This document shows, in pieces, positions 24,380 through 32,827 of a DNA stretch of 64,000 nucleotides. The DNA is taken from positions 372,001-436,000 of the forward strand of contig NZ_JACHBD010000004.1 of assembly GCF_014200175.1 (NCBI RefSeq), in the 5' to 3' direction. The position numbers were made by a program, and so were the translations under genes. The DNA comes from Rhizobium lentis. Its GTDB lineage: Bacteria; Pseudomonadota; Alphaproteobacteria; Rhizobiales; Rhizobiaceae. The stretch's first letter is position 1; each line of letters starts with the position of its first letter. Under the pieces are notes generated by a model, which worked only from the letters and a program-made list of their open reading frames with translations, was not told the origin of the DNA and searched no databases.

Positions 24380-25021
24380 TCAGCCGATCAGGTCGCCGAT
24401 CATCTGACGGAGGGATCCGGCGAGCTTGATCGGCCCGTCGGAAACGGCAAAGGCGATGCAGGGCCTGTCCTTTTCGGCGAACGGCCGATGCTCGACCGTC
24501 TCGTCAGCAATGGAGATGTCGCCGGGACCGAAACGGCCGCGTTCATCGATGAACGCACCGTCAAGGATCAGGATCAGTTCCATGCCTTATGAGTGTGAGC
24601 CGGTAAGGCCCGGCCCGGACGGATCCACGTCAGGCTGACCTCGCAGCCCTCCATGCCGAACGAATATTTCTTGAAGCCGGGCAAGCGCCTGCGCCAGGGC
24701 ACGTCCTCGGCTCGAACCCAAGGAGATGGCGCAAAGCCTGCGGAAACAGCGCCCTTTCTGGCCTCGTGGACACATGGCGTTCGGGGTCAGGAGGACCAGA
24801 GGAAAAGGTCGCAGCAAGCCGCTGGTCGCGATCGGCAATGGCGGGCTTCCGGCGTGCTTTCCAGGGCTTCCCCGGCCAAAAGCTCGAGGCTGCTCACGAA
24901 GCTTCGATTACCCGGCTTCATTTGCAGATGGGATTGTACGAGCACCCGTCCCGGCTCGGAAAAGAACCGGCGACGTAATGCGCATCAATGCGTCGATCCT
25001 ATCGATCTGCTCGTGAACCAT
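24380..25021 (-). pseudogene. Frameshifted ChrR-type cupin anti-sigma factor
   Basis: Read on the minus strand, pieces of a ChrR protein lie in successive frames. MVHEQIDRIDALM starts at 25021. AHYVAGSF and then EPGRVLVQSHLQMKPGNRSF follow in two other frames, consistent with one base lost at each change. After an in-frame stop comes WRRRLPGFKKYSFGMEGCEV and TWIRPGRALPAHTHK (24720-24586). One further lost base (AAGGC where AAGGGC is expected) separates that from MELILILDGAFIDERGRFGP (24583-24380). Together they rebuild a nearly full-length ChrR, including the cupin HxHxxxE zinc site. Several frameshifts plus a stop make a single sequencing error an unlikely cause. No partner ECF sigma gene is adjacent. 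Confidence 0.85.
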
Positions 25022-25260
25022 GTCGATTTTGTCACGCGCTGTGTGCTGCGCTCCGTTTCGCTTTGTCGTCAATCCGTACGGGTAAAGTCAATCTTCGGAT
25101 CACCGCGCAACCGCCGGATGGCGGGCGATGCGCTTTTTCGGGCGGGGAAAGCGAAATTTTGTCGTGGTCGACAGAGGCATGGAATAGCATTTCTTGCCAA
25201 CACAGGCTTGTGAAGGGAAAAGACCGTTCTTAAAGTAAGAGTTCGAAAGAGGCAGATTCC

Positions 25261-26298
25261 ATGACCTTCCACCCCTCCGTCCTCGAAGCCATCGGCAATA
25301 CGCCTCTGATCAAACTCAAGGGCGCCTCGGCGGCAACCGGCTGCACTATTCTCGGCAAGGCGGAGTTCCTGAACCCCGGGCAGTCGGTCAAGGACCGTGC
25401 CGCGCTCTACATCATCCGCGACGCCGAGCGGAAGGGGCTGCTTCGGCCCGGCGGCGTCATCGTCGAAGGCACGGCCGGCAATACCGGCATCGGGCTGACG
25501 CTGGTGGCCAAGGCGCTCGGCTACCGCACCGTCATAGTCATCCCGGAAACGCAGAGCCAGGAAAAGAAAGACGCGCTGAAACTGCTTGGCGCCGAACTCG
25601 TCGAAGTGCCCGCCGTTCCCTACAAAAACCCGAACAACTATGTGAAGGTGTCCGGGCGGCTCGCCGAGCAAATGGCAAAGAGCGATCCGAACGGGGCGAT
25701 CTGGGCGAACCAGTTCGACAACGTCGCCAACCGGCAGGCGCATGTCGAAACGACTGCGCCGGAAATCTGGAAGGACACCGACGGCAAAATCGACGGCTTT
25801 ATCTGCTCCGTCGGTTCCGGCGGCACGCTGGCAGGTGTCGCTGCAGGCCTCAAGGCTTTCAAGCCCGATGTCAAGATCGGCATCGCCGATCCCGATGGCG
25901 CCGCTCTCTATGAATTCTACCAGAACGGCACGCTGAAATCCGAAGGTTCATCGATCACCGAGGGCATCGGCCAGGGCCGCATCACCGCCAATCTCGAGGG
26001 CTTCACGCCGGACTTTTCCTATCGGATCTCCGATGCCGAAGCCCTTCCCTATCTTTTCGATCTCGTCGAAAACGAGGGCCTGTGCCTCGGTGGCTCGACT
26101 GCTATCAATATTGCCGGCGCCGTCAATCTCGCCCGGGATCTCGGGCCAGGTCACACGGTAGTGACAATCCTCTGCGACTACGGCAACCGCTATCAGTCGA
26201 AGCTCTTCAATCCGGATTTCCTCAGATCGAAAGGACTGCCCGTTCCGGGCTGGATGGCTAAGTCGTCCGACATACACGTTCCCTACGAACCCGTGTGA
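25261..26298 (+). CDS. cysK: Cysteine synthase (O-acetylserine sulfhydrylase)
   Basis: A 345-residue PLP enzyme making cysteine from O-acetylserine and sulfide. The PLP lysine is in NPGQSVKDRAA (about residue 44). The phosphate-binding loop is GSGGTLAGVAAG (about 180-190), and the substrate loop is VEGTAGNTGIGL. The family length is about 310-350. ATG 25261 is preceded by GAAAGAGG. It starts what looks like an operon with an alanyl-tRNA editing protein (5 bases away), sseA and an acetyltransferase. The operon mixes sulfur metabolism with translation quality control. Confidence 0.92.
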   Translation: MTFHPSVLEAIGNTPLIKLKGASAATGCTILGKAEFLNPGQSVKDRAALYIIRDAERKGLLRPGGVIVEGTAGNTGIGLTLVAKALGYRTVIVIPETQSQEKKDALKLLGAELVEVPAVPYKNPNNYVKVSGRLAEQMAKSDPNGAIWANQFDNVANRQAHVETTAPEIWKDTDGKIDGFICSVGSGGTLAGVAAGLKAFKPDVKIGIADPDGAALYEFYQNGTLKSEGSSITEGIGQGRITANLEGFTPDFSYRISDAEALPYLFDLVENEGLCLGGSTAINIAGAVNLARDLGPGHTVVTILCDYGNRYQSKLFNPDFLRSKGLPVPGWMAKSSDIHVPYEPV

Positions 26299-26303
26299 GA
26301 CCC

Positions 26304-27041
26304 ATGCCCGTCAATGCCCTCTATCGTGACGACTTCTATCTCTCGACATGCGAGGCGGTCGTCACCGCCGTTCACGACGACGGGGGCATCGAACTCGACC
26401 AGACCTGCTTCTATGCGGCTTCGGGCGGCCAGCCCGGTGACACCGGTCAGCTTGAACGCGCCGACGGCAGCAAGATCGCGCTCGGCCCGACGAAACATGG
26501 CGCCAGCAAGGATATCATCATCCATGTGCCGCTCGACAATGAGCCGCAGCCTGAGATCGGCGAGACGCTGGTGCTACATGTCGACTGGCCGCGCCGCTAC
26601 CGGCTGATGCGCATGCACACGGCTTGCCACCTGCTGTCCGTCGTCTGCTCCTATCCGATCACTGGGGCCGCGGTCGGCGAGGAGGAGAGCCGCATCGACT
26701 TCGACATGAGCGAGACGATCGACAAGGACGAGGTCACGGCGAGGCTGATGGAACTGGTCGGTCAGAACCACCCGGTCTACTTGCAATGGATCACCGACGA
26801 CGAGCTTGCGGCCAATCCTGATATCGTCAAATCGAAGAACGTGCGCCCGCCGCTCGGCCTCGGTCGTGTCAGCCTCGTCTGCATCGGCAAGAACTCCTCG
26901 ATTGACAGCCAGCCCTGCGGCGGCACACATGTCTCGGAGACGCAGGAAGTCGGCCAGATTCACGTTGCCAAGATCGAAAAGAAGGGCAAGGAGAACCGGC
27001 GCTTCCGCATCCGCTTCGGTGCGCCCGGCGAAGAAGCCTGA
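26304..27041 (+). CDS. Alanyl-tRNA editing protein (AlaX type)
   Basis: A 245-residue stand-alone homologue of the AlaRS editing domain, which hydrolyses mischarged Ser- or Gly-tRNA(Ala). The zinc-binding motifs are present: MRMHTACHLL (HxxxH, about residue 100) and QPCGGTHVSET (CxxxH, about 200). The N-terminal DQTCFYAASGGQPGDTG segment is also typical. ATG 26304 is preferred to a GTG at 26295 that overlaps the cysK stop. It sits between cysK and sseA in tight spacing. As serine is the precursor of O-acetylserine, the pairing with cysK is suggestive, but that is inference. Confidence 0.88.
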   Translation: MPVNALYRDDFYLSTCEAVVTAVHDDGGIELDQTCFYAASGGQPGDTGQLERADGSKIALGPTKHGASKDIIIHVPLDNEPQPEIGETLVLHVDWPRRYRLMRMHTACHLLSVVCSYPITGAAVGEEESRIDFDMSETIDKDEVTARLMELVGQNHPVYLQWITDDELAANPDIVKSKNVRPPLGLGRVSLVCIGKNSSIDSQPCGGTHVSETQEVGQIHVAKIEKKGKENRRFRIRFGAPGEEA

Positions 27042-27055
27042 CAAGGGAGACTCAA

Positions 27056-27925
27056 ATGACTGAGAACAAGAGCCGTTTCGTCGTCTCCGCCGACTGGCTG
27101 CAGGCCGAGCTCGGCAAACCGGATCTGCGTGTGCTGGACGCCTCCTTCTATCTGCCGGCGCAGAAACGCGATGCCGATGCCGAATATGCGGCCGGCCATA
27201 TTCCCCGCGCCATCCGTTTCGACCAGGACAAGATCGCCGACCATTCGACGTCGCTGCCGCACATGATCCCCTCGCCCGATTATTTCGCCACTGAGGCCGG
27301 CCGGCTCGGCATCAGCGAGAACGATCGCATCGTCGTCTATGACGGCATCGGCGTGTTCGCCTCGCCCCGCGTCTGGTGGCTGTTCCGTGTGATGGGGGCA
27401 AAGAACGTCTTCGTGCTCGACGGCGGTCTCGACGGCTGGAAGGCTGAGGGCCGTCCGCTCGAAACTGCGGTGCCCGGCCATGCGCCGACGACCTTCACGC
27501 CGAACTTCGATGCAAGCCGCGTGGTGAGGCTCGATGCCATGCGCGACATCGTCTCGAGCGGCGCGATGCAGATCGCCGATGCCCGCAGCGCCGGCCGCTT
27601 CGCCGCCACCGAGCCTGAGCCGCGGGCCGGCATGCGCTCCGGCCATATGCCCGGCGCCCGTAGCCTGCCTTCCGGCGTCTTTGCCAGCCAGGGTCGGTTC
27701 AAATCACTGCCTGAACTCCGCCAGACGATCGAGGAGGCCGGCATCGATCTTTCGAAGCCGGTCGTCACCTCCTGCGGCTCGGGAATCACGGCGGCCATTA
27801 TCACGCTGGCGCTGGAATCGCTCGGCCATCACGACAACAAGCTTTATGACGGTTCATGGAGCGAATGGGGCAGCCGTGAGGATACGCCCGTTGTCACCGG
27901 CCCGCCAACGCCGGTCAAAGCCTGA
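27056..27925 (+). CDS. sseA: 3-Mercaptopyruvate sulfurtransferase
   Basis: A 289-residue tandem rhodanese protein transferring sulfur from 3-mercaptopyruvate to thiols or cyanide. Each half is a rhodanese domain: DASFYLP, HIPRAIRFDQDKI, VYDGIGVFASPRVWW in the inactive first, and DARSAGRFAAT, RSGHMPGARSLP and the active-site loop TSCGSGITA (catalytic Cys about residue 239) in the second. The CGSG(I/V)TA loop marks mercaptopyruvate sulfurtransferases rather than thiosulfate rhodaneses (CRxGxR). ATG 27056 has AGGGAG upstream. It is the third gene of the cysK operon. Confidence 0.92.
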   Translation: MTENKSRFVVSADWLQAELGKPDLRVLDASFYLPAQKRDADAEYAAGHIPRAIRFDQDKIADHSTSLPHMIPSPDYFATEAGRLGISENDRIVVYDGIGVFASPRVWWLFRVMGAKNVFVLDGGLDGWKAEGRPLETAVPGHAPTTFTPNFDASRVVRLDAMRDIVSSGAMQIADARSAGRFAATEPEPRAGMRSGHMPGARSLPSGVFASQGRFKSLPELRQTIEEAGIDLSKPVVTSCGSGITAAIITLALESLGHHDNKLYDGSWSEWGSREDTPVVTGPPTPVKA

Positions 27926-27930
27926 TCACC

Positions 27931-28491
27931 ATGGGGAAGACACCCGCTTCGCTGAAAGCTCACATCACCCGTCTCGAAATGACGGCGGCGCCGAAAACCA
28001 GCATGCCGGTGCCGGTCAATATCCAGACGGCGATCATGCGTGCGCCCGGCATACCGCTGCCCTTCTACCGCTATCTCTACCGGCAGGTGGGCGCGCGCTG
28101 GCAATGGGTAGACCGGTTGCGGATGAGCGACGAGCAGCTTACCCAGACGCTGAACGACAAGCGCAACAATATCAGCGTTCTCTATGTAAACGGGGCGCCG
28201 GCCGGCTTCTATGAATATTTCTGCGAGGACGAGGATACGATCGAACTCAGCCATTTCGGCCTGATCGAACATGCGCTCGGCCTCGGCATCGGCAAATGGT
28301 TCCTGCTGCAGGCGCTCTATGCCATCTGGTCGCTCAATCCGAAGCGGGTCACCACCACCACCAACAATCTCGACCATCCGCGCGCGCTGCAACTCTACCA
28401 GATGTACGGCTTCTCCCCGGTCTCCACCGGCACCGGCATCGTCCGGCCGCTGAGCGACAAGGAATTGCTGGAGATCGCGCGGAAAGGCTGA
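27931..28491 (+). CDS. GNAT-family N-acetyltransferase
   Basis: A 186-residue protein. The acetyl-CoA-binding core is visible: IELSHFGLIEHALGLGIGKWFLLQA (motif A, with GLGIGK, about residues 105-130), VTTTTNNLDHPRALQLYQMYGF and a C-terminal GFSPVSTGTGIVRPL. The preceding RVTTTT...HPRAL region is shared with small rhizobial GNAT proteins. It begins only 5 bases after sseA, so it is likely co-transcribed. The acetyl acceptor is unknown. Confidence 0.82.
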   Translation: MGKTPASLKAHITRLEMTAAPKTSMPVPVNIQTAIMRAPGIPLPFYRYLYRQVGARWQWVDRLRMSDEQLTQTLNDKRNNISVLYVNGAPAGFYEYFCEDEDTIELSHFGLIEHALGLGIGKWFLLQALYAIWSLNPKRVTTTTNNLDHPRALQLYQMYGFSPVSTGTGIVRPLSDKELLEIARKG

Positions 28492-28569
28492 GGGCTTGTT
28501 TTGCTTTTCCCGTGCATGTGCCTGCTAACCATCTCAGTTACACAGCTATACGGTGAAATGCCCGCCTCT

Positions 28570-28710
28570 CCTCCTCATATCTGTGCCTGTCACAGGAATC
28601 CAGCCACGGCGCGTCTGCACCGTGAATGAAGCTATATCTCAAGGAAAGAGTCTATCGCGCCCAAGGTCTTGGGCGCACTGGATTCCTGTGACGGGCACAG
28701 GACAGGGGTT
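28570..28710. repeat. RIME-like palindromic intergenic element
   Basis: Two long palindromes are nested. CTGTGCCTGTCACAGGAATCCAG (outer left arm, 28581-28603, 23 bases) pairs with 28678-28700 with one mismatch. Inside, GCGCCCAAG-GT-CTTGGGCGC (28657-28676) is perfect. This structure and wording (TTCCTGTGAC...GCACAGGA) match the mosaic intergenic repeat I recall from Rhizobium genomes (RIME1). It fills most of the gap between the acetyltransferase and DUF1203 genes and probably acts as an RNA hairpin or transcript end. Confidence 0.75.
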
Positions 28711-28797
28711 TTGCTGCGCAGGCAACAGCATGCGCAAGAATCGGGTGGCTTGCGCGCTCGTTCGGGCGCATTCATGGCAATCACCAGGAGATCTTCC

Positions 28798-29307
28798 ATG
28801 ACCGTCATTCGCTTTGCCGCCATGCCGACTGCCGATGCTAGAGCCCTCTGGAGCGGCGGCCGCGACGCCTATGACAGGCTGCCCGAGACAATGGTTTCCG
28901 ATGGCCCGGGTCATCCCTGCCGCCATTGCCTGAGGAATATTGACGAGGGCGAGGAATTGCTGGTCTTCGCCTACCGGCCCTTCCCGGAGCTGCAGCCCTA
29001 TGCCGAAACCGGGCCGATTTTCCTGCACAAGCAGCCTTGCCCGCGTTATGCCGCCGAGGAAATCCTGCCGCCGGTGCTGACGACCAGCCGTGACTTCATC
29101 GTCCGCGGCTACAGCGCCAACGATCGCATCGTCTATGGCACCGGCGCGGTGACCGCTATCGCCGATATCCCGGCCTATGCCGAGACATTGCTGGCCCGGC
29201 CCGAAATTGCCTACATGCATGTGCGCTCGGCCCGCAACAACTGCTTTCAATGCCGGATCGACAAGGTAAAGGCGCCGGCCCTTGTGGAGACCGGCGCCCT
29301 CGCCTAA
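28798..29307 (+). CDS. DUF1203 family protein
   Basis: A 169-residue soluble protein. The features CRHCLRNIDEGEELLVFAYRPF (about residues 40-60), GPIFLHKQPCPRY, and the C-terminal HVRSARNNCFQCRIDKV are those of the DUF1203 family, whose conserved Cys and His residues suggest metal or redox chemistry, though none is proven. ATG 28798 has AGGAG at 28786-28790. The open frame continues upstream into the RIME-like repeat but without support. It is convergent with the alanine dehydrogenase gene, 16 bases apart. Confidence 0.82.
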   Translation: MTVIRFAAMPTADARALWSGGRDAYDRLPETMVSDGPGHPCRHCLRNIDEGEELLVFAYRPFPELQPYAETGPIFLHKQPCPRYAAEEILPPVLTTSRDFIVRGYSANDRIVYGTGAVTAIADIPAYAETLLARPEIAYMHVRSARNNCFQCRIDKVKAPALVETGALA

Positions 29308-29323
29308 CCCTGAGTCAGGCAGC

Positions 29324-30442
29324 TTACGCTACGTTCAACACGCTCTCCGGCGCGAAGACCTCATAGCCGAGCGCTTCGGCGACCGGCTTGCTGGTGATGC
29401 GGCCCTTATGCACATTGAGGCCGTTTCTCAGGTGCTTGTCTTCGGCAATGGCGCGCAGGCCGCGATCGGCGAGCGCCAAGCCATGAACCAGTGTGGCGTT
29501 GTTTAGCGCGTGCGCCGAGGTGACGGGCACAGCGCCCGGCATGTTGGCGACGCAATAATGCACCACGCCGTCGACTTCGTAGGTCGGATCGGAATGGGTC
29601 GTCGCATGCGAGGTCTCGAAGCAACCACCCTGATCGATGGCGACGTCGACGATAACGGAGCCCGTTTTCATGCCGGACAGCATTTCGCGCGTGACGAGCT
29701 TCGGGGCAGCCGCCCCCGGAATGAGCACAGCGCCGATGACGAGGTCGGCCGAAAAGACCTCCTCCTCCAATGCCTGGATGCTGGAATAACGGGTGTGCAC
29801 ACGGCCGGCAAAAATGTCGTCGAGTTGGCGAAGGCGCGGCAGGGACTTGTCGAGAATGCTGACATCGGCGCCGAGACCGGCGGCCATCCTGGCGGCGTGC
29901 AGGCCGACAACGCCGCCACCGATCACCGTGACCTTGGCCGGCAGCACACCGGGTACGCCGCCGAGCAGGACGCCAAGACCGCCATTGGCCTTCTGCAGCG
30001 CGGTGGCTCCCGCCTGGATCGACAGGCGCCCTGCCACTTCCGACATCGGCGCCAGCAGCGGCAAGCCGCCGCGTTCGTCCGTTACCGTCTCATAGGCGAC
30101 CGCGGTGACGCCGGAGGCGATCAGACCCTTGGCCTGTTCGGGATCGGGCGCCAGATGAAGATAGGTGTAGAGAAGCTGACCGTCGCGCAGCTGCGCCCAT
30201 TCGGAAGGCTGCGGCTCCTTCACCTTGACGATCATGTCGCACTTTTCGAAGATATCCTTGGCGGAGGCGGCGATCTTCGCGCCAGCCGCCGCGTAGGCGG
30301 CGTCATCGGCGCCGATGCCGGCGCCCGCCTTCGTCTCCACCCAGACGTCGTGGCCATGGGCGACGTATTCGCGCACCGAAGCCGGTGTCAGGCCGACGCG
30401 ATATTCATGGTTCTTGATTTCCTTCGGGCAACCGACACGCAT
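29324..30442 (-). CDS. ald: Alanine dehydrogenase
   Basis: A 372-residue NAD-dependent enzyme interconverting L-alanine and pyruvate plus ammonium. Visible: the N-terminal [20 protein letters not shown], substrate residues in [11 protein letters not shown], the NAD-binding [20 protein letters not shown] (about residue 170), and [17 protein letters not shown] 30442 is selected because GAGAGGA is just upstream and it gives the canonical MRVG(C/V)PKEIK start. It is divergent from an Lrp/AsnC gene (30599) that is its likely regulator (AldR type). Confidence 0.95.
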   Translation of the reverse strand: MRVGCPKEIKNHEYRVGLTPASVREYVAHGHDVWVETKAGAGIGADDAAYAAAGAKIAASAKDIFEKCDMIVKVKEPQPSEWAQLRDGQLLYTYLHLAPDPEQAKGLIASGVTAVAYETVTDERGGLPLLAPMSEVAGRLSIQAGATALQKANGGLGVLLGGVPGVLPAKVTVIGGGVVGLHAARMAAGLGADVSILDKSLPRLRQLDDIFAGRVHTRYSSIQALEEEVFSADLVIGAVLIPGAAAPKLVTREMLSGMKTGSVIVDVAIDQGGCFETSHATTHSDPTYEVDGVVHYCVANMPGAVPVTSAHALNNATLVHGLALADRGLRAIAEDKHLRNGLNVHKGRITSKPVAEALGYEVFAPESVLNVA

Positions 30443-30521
30443 TTGCGTTCCTCTCATTTTGTCTCCGCAGCCGCGGATCTCCTCGCCCGATGAATCCAAC
30501 CACCAAGACAGCGAAATGTCC

Positions 30522-30599
30522 TTGCAAAGACGATTTGCAAAGAAGCAATTTTTCGCTGATTATTGCGCCATTATCATTATTTTTCGAAAGTTCTTCGAA
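30522..30599. promoter_or_regulatory. Repeats in the ald / Lrp divergent promoter region
   Basis: TTGCAAAGA occurs twice, 13 bases apart (30522-30530 and 30535-30543), and TTCGAA twice, 11 bases apart (30583-30588 and 30594-30599). Regularly spaced AT-rich repeats suit binding of an Lrp-type octamer. The assignment to the adjacent regulator is inference. Confidence 0.4.
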
Positions 30600-31060
30600 T
30601 GACTGATCTCGATCCCATCGATCTTGCGATTCTCAAGGTCCTGCAGGCCAATGCACGCATCACCAACGCCGAGCTTGCTGAAAGGATCGGTCTCTCGCCT
30701 TCGGCCTGTTCGCGCCGGCTCGACATCCTCGAAAGAAGCGGTGTCATCGGCGGCTATCATGCGCGGCTTTCGCATAAGGCCCTCGATTACAAGATGATCG
30801 CCATCGTGCATATCTCGCTCTCCGGTCAGTTCGCCAAAACGCTGGCGGAATTCGAAGCCGCTGTGAAGCTCTGCCCGAACGTGCTCGTCTGTTACCTGAT
30901 GTCGGGCGAATACGACTATATCCTCAGGGTCGCCGCCCGTGACCTCGAGGATTACGAGCGCATCCATCGTGACTGGCTGTCGGCGCTTCCCCATGTGGTC
31001 AAGATCAATTCGAGCTTCGCGCTCAGAGAAATCATTGACAGGCCGAATGTGGGGCTTTGA
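30599..31060 (+). CDS. Lrp/AsnC-family regulator, probable AldR
   Basis: A 153-residue Lrp-type regulator: N-terminal HTH (LDPIDLAILKVLQANARITN, ELAERIGLSPSACSRRLDIL) and a RAM ligand-binding domain (MIAIVHISLSGQ, PNVLVCYLMSGEYDYILRVA, INSSFALREI). ATG 30599 gives the canonical length. Because it is divergent from ald, it probably activates ald in response to alanine, as established for AldR in rhizobia. A transporter gene follows 70 bases later on the same strand. Confidence 0.85.
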   Translation: MTDLDPIDLAILKVLQANARITNAELAERIGLSPSACSRRLDILERSGVIGGYHARLSHKALDYKMIAIVHISLSGQFAKTLAEFEAAVKLCPNVLVCYLMSGEYDYILRVAARDLEDYERIHRDWLSALPHVVKINSSFALREIIDRPNVGL

Positions 31061-31130
31061 GGCCTTGCTTATTTGCCGAAACGCTGCCCAGACTTTCGAG
31101 GCTCGCGCACTTTCCCTTTTACGGCACAAC

Positions 31131-32012
31131 ATGACTTCGAAGACCCACGGTTATATTTTCGCCCTGCTGGCCACCACCATCTTCTCTTTGCAGGACGCCA
31201 TCTCGAAACATCTGGCGTCGACTTATCCGCCGATCTTCGTGACGATGATCCGCTACTGGGCCTTCGCGCTGTTTACGATCGTCCTCGCTTCGAAAATGCG
31301 CGGCGGCCTCCAGGCGACGGCCCGCACAAAACGCCCGCTTCTTCAGGTGGTGCGCGGCGTGCTGCTTGCCGCCCAGGTGGTTCTAGCCATCACCTGCTTT
31401 GCCGTGATCGGCCTTGCCCGCTCGCAAGCGATCTTTTCCGCGACGCCGATCCTGATCGCGCTGCTGTCGATGCCGATCCTCGGTGAGCGGGTCGGATGGC
31501 GACGGTGGACGGCGATCGGCGTCGGGCTTTGCGGGGTACTGCTGATCCTGAAGCCGGAAGGCGAGTTTTTCGACGTGAAGTTGCTTCTCGCCATTCTTTC
31601 CTGCTTCAACTTCGCCTTCTACGTCATCGCCACCCGCTTCGTCAGCCGCGACGATTCGTCGATGACCAGCTTCTTCTATACCGGCGTTATCGGCGGCATC
31701 ACGATGACGCTCGTCGGCCCGTTCTACTGGAGCTGGATGTCGCCAGGCGACTGGGGCTGGATGGCGCTCGTCTGCATGACCAGCATTTCCAGCCACTATT
31801 TCCTGATCCGCGCCTACGATCTTCTCGATGCCGCCGCCGTCCAGCCGCTGACCTATCTGTCACTGGTCTACGCCTCGATCATCGGTGTGACGATCTATGA
31901 CGAAACGCTCAGTCTCAACACGATCATTGGCTCGGTCATCGTCGTTGCCGCCGGCATCTTCACCATTTGGCGCGAACATGTGGTGGGGCGCAGGGCGGTG
32001 GTCGCCAACTGA
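31131..32012 (+). CDS. EamA/DMT-family membrane transporter
   Basis: A 293-residue protein with about ten transmembrane segments in two EamA repeats (first with LLATTIFSLQDAISKHLAS, second with LAILSCFNFAFYVIATRFVSRDD). The loop MPILGERVGWRRWTAIGVGLCGVLLIL is typical of drug/metabolite exporters. ATG 31131 begins the first repeat; the frame is open further upstream into the Lrp gene but without homology. Probably an exporter of an amino acid or similar metabolite, possibly together with the preceding Lrp regulator. Substrate unknown. Confidence 0.85.
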   Translation: MTSKTHGYIFALLATTIFSLQDAISKHLASTYPPIFVTMIRYWAFALFTIVLASKMRGGLQATARTKRPLLQVVRGVLLAAQVVLAITCFAVIGLARSQAIFSATPILIALLSMPILGERVGWRRWTAIGVGLCGVLLILKPEGEFFDVKLLLAILSCFNFAFYVIATRFVSRDDSSMTSFFYTGVIGGITMTLVGPFYWSWMSPGDWGWMALVCMTSISSHYFLIRAYDLLDAAAVQPLTYLSLVYASIIGVTIYDETLSLNTIIGSVIVVAAGIFTIWREHVVGRRAVVAN

Positions 32013-32097
32013 AGTTTCACTGCAATTTTAGCCAAGCCCCTAAAACCATTTCAATTTTCTGGCGCTATGCTCCCCTCGCGTTTCATAGGGAGACAGC

Positions 32098-32499
32098 ATG
32101 AGCAGCAACTTGAAAATCACGGCGCGGAAGGCCGATCGGAAGAATTGCCGCGTCTTCGGCAGCGTCAAATATCTGAACAGCGAAGTGGATGTGCGAATTC
32201 TCAACTTGTCGGTGACCGGCGCCGCCCTGGAGACCAAGACGCCGCTCCATGCCGCTTCCGGCAGCAAGGTGCGCATCGAAGCCGAAAACCTTGGACTGCT
32301 CGAAGGTATCATTCGCTGGAAGCACAATGGCCGCATCGGCATCCAGTTCGACGTGAATTCGAATGCGAGGGCGCAGATTTCCTCCTATTTCCGCTTTTTC
32401 CATAAGGAAATCCGGCCGGTACTGGCGGTGCGTCAACTAAGAGCCATGACCCACGGCGACCGCCCGCCGCGTTTGGCGACATTGACGCTGAAATCGTAG
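32098..32499 (+). CDS. PilZ-domain protein (cyclic-di-GMP receptor)
   Basis: A 133-residue single-domain PilZ protein. The c-di-GMP motifs are both present: RKNCR (RxxxR, about residues 14-18) and NLSVTGAAL (D/NxSxxG, about 37-45). After these come the beta-barrel segment VRIEAENLGLLEGIIRWKHNGRIGIQF and a basic C-terminal tail. AGGGAGA lies 6 bases before the ATG. It stands alone between the transporter and cpdB. A GGDEF diguanylate cyclase that could supply its ligand is encoded at 38050-39360, but the link is only inferred. Confidence 0.85.
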   Translation: MSSNLKITARKADRKNCRVFGSVKYLNSEVDVRILNLSVTGAALETKTPLHAASGSKVRIEAENLGLLEGIIRWKHNGRIGIQFDVNSNARAQISSYFRFFHKEIRPVLAVRQLRAMTHGDRPPRLATLTLKS

Positions 32500-32827
32500 G
32501 ACCGCATCACTTTTGCGCCGAAGGAGCGGCTGACAATCGTTCCGGCAGCCGCCATCGACATTGACGTCGTGCGCAATGGCGGCCTTGCGTCTGCACGAAG
32601 CTGACGCCGCGGTCCTCTATCGATGGCGGTCAGGCTATGACCACGCTAATCACGACCCGCCGCCGATGGATTTCAGCCGGAGCGCTGTGCGATATATTGC
32701 CTTTTAAAATCATATCGCCTTTGCTGCCGATTGTTTTGACGTCCTGTCATTTTCGCAGTGTACTCCTCGCCAATTCGTCCTAATTCTGACGGGCCGGACG
32801 ATTGCATGATCCCTATAGGAGAGTTCC
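32500..32827. other. Intergenic region before cpdB
   Basis: There are 328 bases without a convincing gene. A minus-strand open frame (32710-32985) overlaps the cpdB start antisense and lacks family features. The region presumably holds the cpdB promoter. No Pho-box or clear terminator was recognised. Confidence 0.4.

Noticed and set aside
24587..24838. 83-codon minus-strand frame starting MPIATSGLLRPF
   Set aside because: It lies within the frameshifted chrR remnant, so it is a product of the decay rather than a separate gene.
25022..25260. ECF sigma factor gene upstream of the broken chrR
   Set aside because: Minus-strand frames here show no sigma region 2 or 4; the end of one reads SASPAIRRLRGDPKIDF, which I could not match. 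No sigma remnant is supported.
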